Source: an uncultured Spirochaetaceae bacterium
GTDB lineage: Bacteria > Spirochaetota > Spirochaetia > Sphaerochaetales > Sphaerochaetaceae
Direction: 5' to 3'
DNA length: 45,281 bases
Assembly: GCA_944389275.1 (NCBI GenBank)
Contig: CALXLT010000043.1
Span: 1 to 45,281 of the forward strand
Made by a program: the position numbers and the translations under genes. The stretch's first letter is position 1. Every line of letters begins with the position of its first letter. Below, piece after piece: positions 40,375 to 45,281 of the stretch. The notes under the pieces were generated by a model, which was not told the DNA's origin, searched no databases, and was given only the letters and a program-made list of their open reading frames with translations.

Positions 40375-41215
40375 CCTCAGATACCCCCAGATACGCGTCT
40401 ATGACCCTCTGGTTGCCCTGTATCTCCTCGGGAGTGCCCTCCGCGATGAGGGAGCCGAAGTCAAGGACATAGACGCGGTCGGAAATCCCCATGACAAGAT
40501 CCATATGATGCTCGATCATCAGGACCGTCAGGCTATACTTCTCCTTGATCTCGCGTATGAAGGCGGCAAGCTCAAGCGTCTCCTGCGGATTCATTCCGGC
40601 AGCAGGCTCATCGAGAAGGAGAAGGCGCGGCTTCGTCGCCAGGGCTCGCGCGATCTCCAGCCTCCTCTGATAGCCATACGGAAGGCTTGTGGCCTTGTCG
40701 CCGCGATGCTTCCAGAGCCCCTGCTCCTTCAGAAGCTTCTCAGTCTCATCCCTCATCGCCTTCTCTTCCCTGTGGCTCAGGCGCAGCACAGAGGAGAAGA
40801 CATTGGCCCTGGACCTGAGGTGCATGGCTGTAAGCACATTGTCAAAGACATCCATGCTCCTGAAGAGCCTTATGTTCTGGAATGTCCTTGCTATGCCGAG
40901 CCTTGTTATCTCGTCAGGCGTGGGACTGAGGACCTTCTCGGAGGCGAAGAGCTCCGGCTCGACGCCGCCATACGTCCTCTTCATCCTGCCGGATGGATGA
41001 TTTGATATGATCGCCTTATCCTCGAAGGATATCCTCCCGTTCGTCGGCTCATAGACGCCCGTGATGCAGTTGAACGCCGTTGTCTTGCCGGCGCCGTTAG
41101 GGCCTATAAGGGCGACGATCTCCCCCTCGTCCACATGCATCGAAAGATCATTGACGGCGACGACGCCGCCGAACTGCATCGTGACATGCTCAAGCGAAAG
41201 AAGCGTCCTGCTCAT
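40367..41215 (-). CDS. livG: Branched-chain amino-acid ABC transporter ATPase LivG
   Basis: A 282-residue ATPase. Walker A is GPNGAGKTT, the insertion-rich middle with RTFQNIRLFRSMDVFDNVL is characteristic of LivG, the signature region is SLPYGYQRRLEIARAL and Walker B is LLLLDEPAAGMNPQE. The start ATG 41215 follows AAGGAGG and overlaps the livM stop by ATGA. An about 45-residue insertion (ERTYGGVEPELFASEKVLSP region) after the Walker A half is somewhat longer than usual. The longer open frame upstream is livM sequence in another frame. Confidence 0.93.
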   Translation of the reverse strand: MSRTLLSLEHVTMQFGGVVAVNDLSMHVDEGEIVALIGPNGAGKTTAFNCITGVYEPTNGRISFEDKAIISNHPSGRMKRTYGGVEPELFASEKVLSPTPDEITRLGIARTFQNIRLFRSMDVFDNVLTAMHLRSRANVFSSVLRLSHREEKAMRDETEKLLKEQGLWKHRGDKATSLPYGYQRRLEIARALATKPRLLLLDEPAAGMNPQETLELAAFIREIKEKYSLTVLMIEHHMDLVMGISDRVYVLDFGSLIAEGTPEEIQGNQRVIDAYLGVSEDV

Positions 41216-42324
41216 CTTGCGCCCTCCTTTCTCCTGATCCTGCCTGACACCCAGCTCCTCATCCTCTCGAACGAAAGCTCCTTGTCCCCCATGATTCCTC
41301 TGGAGAAGAAAAGGACTATGACCATGATGATCACGGAGAATACGAGGCGGCGGAAGCCTGAGCGGAAGAGATCCGGTGCGTGTATGCCGAGGAACGTGCC
41401 CATATCGAGGCCGCGTAGCCACCATTCGGAAAGAGCGATGTACAGAAACGAGGCTATGCATGATCCTGATATCGAGCCGATTCCTCCGATAACCACGATA
41501 AGGAGTATCTCATACGTCAGGACAGTCCTGAACTGCTGCGCCTGCACTGTATACTGGAACATGGCGAGAAGCGCTCCGGAGACACCCGCGAAGAACGAGG
41601 AGATCACGAACGATAGCTCCTTATGGCGGAAGAGATTGATGCCCATCGCCTCTGCCGCCGTCTCATCATCCCTGATGGCCTTGAACGCCCTGCCGTATGT
41701 CGAGTTGATAAGAAGGACTATCAGGAGTATGCAGATGCCTACGACGATGAAGACGAACAAGGTCGGAGGGAATGGGATATCAGAGAACGGAAGGGTTATC
41801 CTCGAAAGGTCCTTGAATTCCCTGAGAAGGTTCGCGCCGTTCGTTATCGGGCCAAGAACGTCCCACTGGCAGACGGCCCTGATGATCTCCGCAAATCCAA
41901 GCGTCGCTATCGCCAGGTAATCGGATTTCAGCCTAAGGACCGGAAGCCCTATGAGGAACGCGAATAGCGCGGCCACGAGCCCCGCGGCTATCAAGCCCAC
42001 GACAACGCCCGTATCGAAGCGGACGAGCGCGTCATAGTACTTGTATACCCTCTCTGACTCCTTTACAGAGGTCGGCATCGTGAGGATCGCGTATGTATAC
42101 GCACCGAGAAGCATGAATCCGGCCTGCCCAAGCGAGAATAGCCCGGTAAAGCCATTGAGGAGATTCATCGATACAGCCACAAGGGAGTATATCGCGCCTT
42201 TCCTGAGCACCGTGAAGACAATGCTTGTCGGACGCAGAGTGAACTCCAGAACGGCGACAAGGCCATAGACGATGGCTATGGCTGCGAAAAGCCTTATCAG
42301 ATGATTGCGTCTTTCCCTATCCAT
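41212..42324 (-). CDS. livM: Branched-chain amino-acid ABC transporter permease LivM
   Basis: A 370-residue inner-membrane permease with about ten hydrophobic segments and LivM motifs NLLNGFTGLFSLGQAGFMLLGAY and YLAIATLGFAEIIRA, then FKAIRDDETAAEAMGI in the cytoplasmic loop. With LivH it forms the channel. A 20-30-residue insertion between the first segments (TSVKESERVYKYYDALVRFDTG) is longer than in E. coli. The start has GAGGAGG upstream and follows livH by 9 bases. Confidence 0.93.
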   Translation of the reverse strand: MDRERRNHLIRLFAAIAIVYGLVAVLEFTLRPTSIVFTVLRKGAIYSLVAVSMNLLNGFTGLFSLGQAGFMLLGAYTYAILTMPTSVKESERVYKYYDALVRFDTGVVVGLIAAGLVAALFAFLIGLPVLRLKSDYLAIATLGFAEIIRAVCQWDVLGPITNGANLLREFKDLSRITLPFSDIPFPPTLFVFIVVGICILLIVLLINSTYGRAFKAIRDDETAAEAMGINLFRHKELSFVISSFFAGVSGALLAMFQYTVQAQQFRTVLTYEILLIVVIGGIGSISGSCIASFLYIALSEWWLRGLDMGTFLGIHAPDLFRSGFRRLVFSVIIMVIVLFFSRGIMGDKELSFERMRSWVSGRIRRKEGAR

Positions 42325-42333
42325 ACAGCCTCC

Positions 42334-43248
42334 TCAGACCTTGTCCACGGACTTCTCTCCGAAAAGCCCGGTAGGCTTCACGATGAGAACGACTATCAGG
42401 AAAGCGAACGTAAAGGCATCGGAGAATGTCGTCCAGCCAGATCCGGGGATGCCGAATATGGAGGCTCCTCCCTTGATTATGTTCTCGCAGATCCCGATTA
42501 TGAACGCTCCGATCACCGCGCCTGGTATCGAGCCGATGCCGCCGAATACAGCTGCGACAAAGGCCTTGAGCCCAGGCATCGACCCGCTTGTGGGGGTCAC
42601 GGACGCGTAATTCGTGAAGTATAGAAGCGATGCGACGGCCGCGAGCAGCGAGCCAAGCATGAATGTCATCGATATTACCCTGTTTATCCTTATGCCCATC
42701 AGCTGGCTTGTCTCGAAATCCCTGGAGACTGCGCACATGGCCATTCCGACCTTCGTATGCTTTATCAGCATGGAAAGCAGGACAACGAGGATTATAGTAA
42801 GGAACGGGGTGACGAGGGTGACAACCCTGGTGGTCGCGTCCCAGATCACTATCGATCTTGAGAGGACAGGGATTTCCGGATATACCTTTGCAAGTCCTCC
42901 CGTGAAGTAAAGGGCGGCATTCTGCAGCAGGTACGACACGCCTATCGCGCTTATCATGACGGACATCCTCGGAGCGCTTCTGAGCGGCTTATACGCCACT
43001 CGCTCTATGACAAAGCCGATTGCGACCGTGAGGATAAGCACAAGAGGAATTGAGATGGTGAACGGCAGCGATGATGAGAGATAGACCATCATGAGGCCTG
43101 CACACATGAAAACATCGCCATGGGCGAAGTTTATGAGACGAAGTATGCCATAGACCATGGTGTATCCTATGGCGATCAGCGCGTACTGCCCCCCGACAGA
43201 GATGCCGGAAAGGAAGTACGAAAGATTCTGATGGAAGAAATCCGCCAC
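42334..43248 (-). CDS. livH: Branched-chain amino-acid ABC transporter permease LivH
   Basis: A 304-residue permease with LivH motifs: GGQYALIAIGYTMVYGILRLINFAHGD at the N-terminus, and AVFGGIGSIPGAVIGAFIIG in the C-terminal half. The start is GTG at 43248, which has AGGAGG 8 bases upstream. It is separated from livK by a short gap containing a terminator-like hairpin, so livK is probably made in excess. Confidence 0.93.
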   Translation of the reverse strand: MADFFHQNLSYFLSGISVGGQYALIAIGYTMVYGILRLINFAHGDVFMCAGLMMVYLSSSLPFTISIPLVLILTVAIGFVIERVAYKPLRSAPRMSVMISAIGVSYLLQNAALYFTGGLAKVYPEIPVLSRSIVIWDATTRVVTLVTPFLTIILVVLLSMLIKHTKVGMAMCAVSRDFETSQLMGIRINRVISMTFMLGSLLAAVASLLYFTNYASVTPTSGSMPGLKAFVAAVFGGIGSIPGAVIGAFIIGICENIIKGGASIFGIPGSGWTTFSDAFTFAFLIVVLIVKPTGLFGEKSVDKV

Positions 43249-43277
43249 GCGGCTTACCTCCTAGGCAAAAAGAATAT

Positions 43278-43297
43278 GCGGCAGGCTGCCCTGCCGC
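43278..43297 (-). terminator. Attenuator hairpin between livK and livH
   Basis: On the minus strand GCGGCAGG-GCAG-CCTGCCGC, a perfect 8-bp stem, is followed by ATATTCTTTTTG. It sits 13 bases after the livK stop and would let only part of the transcripts continue into livHMGF. Confidence 0.75.
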
Positions 43298-43310
43298 AAG
43301 CAAAAAGCGA

Positions 43311-44483
43311 TTAGTCAACGACTACGGCAGGAAGCGCATCCCATCCACCTGTCTCGGTATTGGCATGCTTTACGTAAACGGTATTGCGTATAGCATCGCC
43401 ATTGACCTGCTCAAGCGCGATATGCCCGGTAACGCCGTCGATCTCCGTAGACCAGAGCGCCTCCATGATATCAGCAGGATCCTTGCTTCCGGCGTTCTGG
43501 ATAGCCTGAAGCGCGAAGTAATAAGCATCGTAGCCCATTGCCGTAACAGCGCTGATCGTATCATCACCGCCATTGTTGGAGAGCCTTGTGGAATCAGCAT
43601 TCACCCATTCCTTGAACGACGCGTCGAACTCAGGATCGGCACCTTCCGGATAGAATGTCGTCACCGTGATATCCACATCCTTGCCCAGGGCGGCCTGCAG
43701 GATGACGTTGGAATCCCATGTGTCGCCTGCAAGGATAGGCATGCCAAGGCCCTGGCTATCCGCCTGGTTGATTATAAGCTGCGCGGCCTCGGTGGATACA
43801 GGTGAGAAGAATACCTCGCATCCTCCGTTCTTGGCATTTGCGATATATGACGTGAAATCACTGTTTCCCTCTGGGAATGTCTCGGAGACGACCTGGCCGC
43901 CAAGCGCCGTGAACTGCTCGACGAAATAGTTTACGAGGCCGCCGGAGTAATCATCGCCGAGCTTGGCAAGGCAGTATACCTTCCTCGCGCCAAGGGTATT
44001 GTACGCATAGTTGGCAAGGACAGTTCCCTGGAAAGGATCAAGATAGCAGATGCGGAAATAATGCGAGTTGCCTTCCGTTACCTGGGGATTGGTGCAGGTG
44101 ATACCGATTACTGGGACACCCGCGACGCGGAATGTATCGCTTCCGGCAATCGAGACGCCCGATCCATATGAGCCAAGGACGACAGAGGCGCCCGCGTTGA
44201 TAAGCGTGGCTGCGGCTGAAGCGGCCCTATCGTTTGAGCTTTCGTTGTCTGCGATCACAAGCTCGACCGTATACTCGGTATCACCGATCATGACAGTCGG
44301 GGAAAGGGCATTGGCATACTGGATGCCAAGTGTTTCCTGCTTTCCGCCAGCGCCGTTATCGCCAGAGGCTGGCTCGAATACGCCGATCTTGACGACTGTG
44401 GAATCATCCTCCTTCGATCCGCCTGCGAATACGACAGCGCAGGAGAGGAGAACCACGAACAATAGGAGCATCTTCTTCCTCAT
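43311..44483 (-). CDS. livK: Branched-chain amino-acid ABC transporter substrate-binding protein
   Basis: A 390-residue periplasmic binding protein of the LivJ/LivK type. The signal ends in VVLLSCAVVFAGGSKEDD; a cysteine precedes a hydrophobic run, but no lipobox is convincing, so cleavage is probably after VFA. The mature protein begins VVKIGVFEPASGDNGAGG, followed by ADNESSNDRAASAAATLI and VLGSYGSGVSIAG, typical of type I binding proteins. It gathers leucine, isoleucine or valine (possibly other amides) for LivHMGF. ATG 44483 has AAGGAGGG 3 bases upstream. The promoter probably lies in the AT-rich gap behind it (GATAAT around 44507-44512, minus strand, -35 weak). Confidence 0.92.
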   Translation of the reverse strand: MRKKMLLLFVVLLSCAVVFAGGSKEDDSTVVKIGVFEPASGDNGAGGKQETLGIQYANALSPTVMIGDTEYTVELVIADNESSNDRAASAAATLINAGASVVLGSYGSGVSIAGSDTFRVAGVPVIGITCTNPQVTEGNSHYFRICYLDPFQGTVLANYAYNTLGARKVYCLAKLGDDYSGGLVNYFVEQFTALGGQVVSETFPEGNSDFTSYIANAKNGGCEVFFSPVSTEAAQLIINQADSQGLGMPILAGDTWDSNVILQAALGKDVDITVTTFYPEGADPEFDASFKEWVNADSTRLSNNGGDDTISAVTAMGYDAYYFALQAIQNAGSKDPADIMEALWSTEIDGVTGHIALEQVNGDAIRNTVYVKHANTETGGWDALPAVVVD

Positions 44484-44739
44484 TTTCCCTCCTTAAGTAG
44501 GTAATTCATTATCCACAGTAGCAATACCTGAATGAAAAACCACCTATTTGGCGTCATATTACAGCTATATGCCCTCTATGTGAATGGCAAAACGCACGAC
44601 TAATGAAAATTTTCTGTATTTTTATCGATTTTTATGCATAAAGCGACAGAATGATGCCGAAAATGAAAAAACTCACGATAATCATGCTTTTCCTTTCCCG
44701 AAGTTGGTCAAAAAGCGGACTCAGAGCGTATACAATAGT
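44484..44739. other. AT-rich intergenic region with divergent promoters
   Basis: About 256 bases with no gene. Near its left end on the minus strand lies GATAAT (about 44507-44512) for livK. At its right end, TATACAAT (44729-44736) precedes the next plus-strand gene. The rest is AT-rich with no convincing hairpin, repeat or open frame. Confidence 0.5.
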
Positions 44740-45281
44740 ATGAAGAAAATTTTATTGCCCCCATTTGAATCTGAATCGGTTCTCCTTGGAGAGAAAGAGC
44801 AGCCATACGGCCAGGACTATACTATCGATGAGATGAGGAAGATAAAGACAACCCAGCCATCGTTCAGCGGCCTCATAGGAGGGGACTACCTGTACGTCGA
44901 CAAGACCAGGGCAGTCCATGACCTGTTGTCCAGGGAGGAGGACTTCTACTTCCTCTCCCGCCCCAGGCGCTACGGCAAGAGCCTCTTCTGCTCCACCCTC
45001 CATGCCCTATTCGATGGGAGGAAGGAGCTCTTCAAGGGGCTCTATATAGCGGATAAGACAAATTACTCCTTCGAGCCCTTCCCTGTCCTCCACTTCAACT
45101 TCGCCAACCTCTCCACTTCCTCATATGGGGACTTCAGGAAAAGCTTCATGGATGTCGTGAGGACCGCGGGGGAATCCGTGGGGATCGAACCCGAGGGATC
45201 GGATCCGGCGTCGCTTCTCAGGGACACCCTCCTCAGGCTCAGGAAGAAGGCAGTGATCATCATAGACGAGTACGACTCGGC
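44740..45281 (+). CDS. AAA-ATPase-like/PD-(D/E)XK family protein, N-terminal part
   Basis: The first ~180 codons of a protein cut by the window edge. The AAA-ATPase-like family (PF09820 type) is recognised from FSGLIGGDYLYVDKTRAVHDLL, the P-loop-like LSRPRRYGKSLFCSTLHALF, VLHFNFANLS and the Walker-B-like AVIIIDEYDS at the very end. Full proteins are 500-600 residues and end in a PD-(D/E)XK nuclease-like domain. They occur in many copies in gut bacteria and their role is unknown. The start is uncertain: ATG 44740 adds 31 residues of low-GC character, while ATG 44833 gives the usual family N-terminus. Confidence 0.85.
   Translation, partial: MKKILLPPFESESVLLGEKEQPYGQDYTIDEMRKIKTTQPSFSGLIGGDYLYVDKTRAVHDLLSREEDFYFLSRPRRYGKSLFCSTLHALFDGRKELFKGLYIADKTNYSFEPFPVLHFNFANLSTSSYGDFRKSFMDVVRTAGESVGIEPEGSDPASLLRDTLLRLRKKAVIIIDEYDS

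Noticed and set aside
1..45281. CRISPR array or tandem repeats
   Set aside because: No regularly spaced repeats were seen on reading the window; the only repeats are short inverted arms at terminators and promoters.

Overview
The window reads as a compact bacterial chromosome segment, probably from a host-associated spirochaete (Spirochaetota, Sphaerochaeta/Treponema-like; low-to-moderate confidence). The main hint is that the secreted and outer-membrane proteins have Sec signals followed by beta-barrel-like sequence, and that the LivK-type binding protein has the VFAGGSKE-like junction common in spirochaetal solute-binding proteins. Most of the window is GC-rich. Two stretches are visibly AT-rich and differ from the rest: the first ~0.7 kb, and an islet at about 27,967-29,340.

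Layout. 1-700: the tail of a truncated gene and a GNAT gene with a damaged 5' end. 783-3431 (minus strand): an FAD oxidoreductase, azlC and azlD, then tRNA-Val(CAC). 3497-7559 (plus): a Uup-type ABC-F protein, then a DUF3737 protein coupled to a MATE exporter. 7560-16753: an orphan GHKL histidine kinase, a secreted tyrosine-phosphatase-like protein, tRNA-Arg(TCT), a second GNAT, an aldose-1-epimerase relative, an orphan HemA-like protein divergent from a PhoB/PhoR-type two-component pair, an outer-membrane protein, and dinB. 16811-21576: a tight operon trmL-proC-serS-pncB-membrane protein. 21629-26768 (minus): proA-proB-GT-like gene, preceded by yqeC-yqeB. 26831-27946: a cation-efflux protein. 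27967-29340: the AT-rich islet with a frameshifted DUF3800 gene. 29354-33869: an outer-membrane protein, then a ModE-like regulator with a FecBCD/MolABC-type ABC transporter that has a methyltransferase embedded in it. 33915-37072 (minus): ygeW, then a heparinase II/III protein. 37153-39701: a small Nif11-like protein divergent from a complete AmmeMemoRadiSam trio. 39676-44483 (minus): a full branched-chain amino-acid transporter, livKHMGF. 44740-end: the start of an AAA-ATPase-like/PD-(D/E)XK protein.

Two signals stand out. First, about a dozen operon-leading genes lack a Shine-Dalgarno sequence and instead have a TANNNT -10 hexamer exactly 6 or 7 nt before the start codon, often with a TTG-type -35 box 17 nt further upstream. 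This is the geometry of leaderless transcription. Downstream genes within operons have ordinary Shine-Dalgarno sites, so the two initiation modes seem to divide by operon position. Second, yqeB, yqeC, ygeW and a ModE-linked MolABC-type transporter lie within 12 kb. In Escherichia coli, yqeB, yqeC and ygeW belong to the selenium-dependent molybdenum-hydroxylase/purine-degradation cluster. This suggests a molybdenum/selenium-dependent catabolic module whose catalytic hydroxylase lies outside the window.
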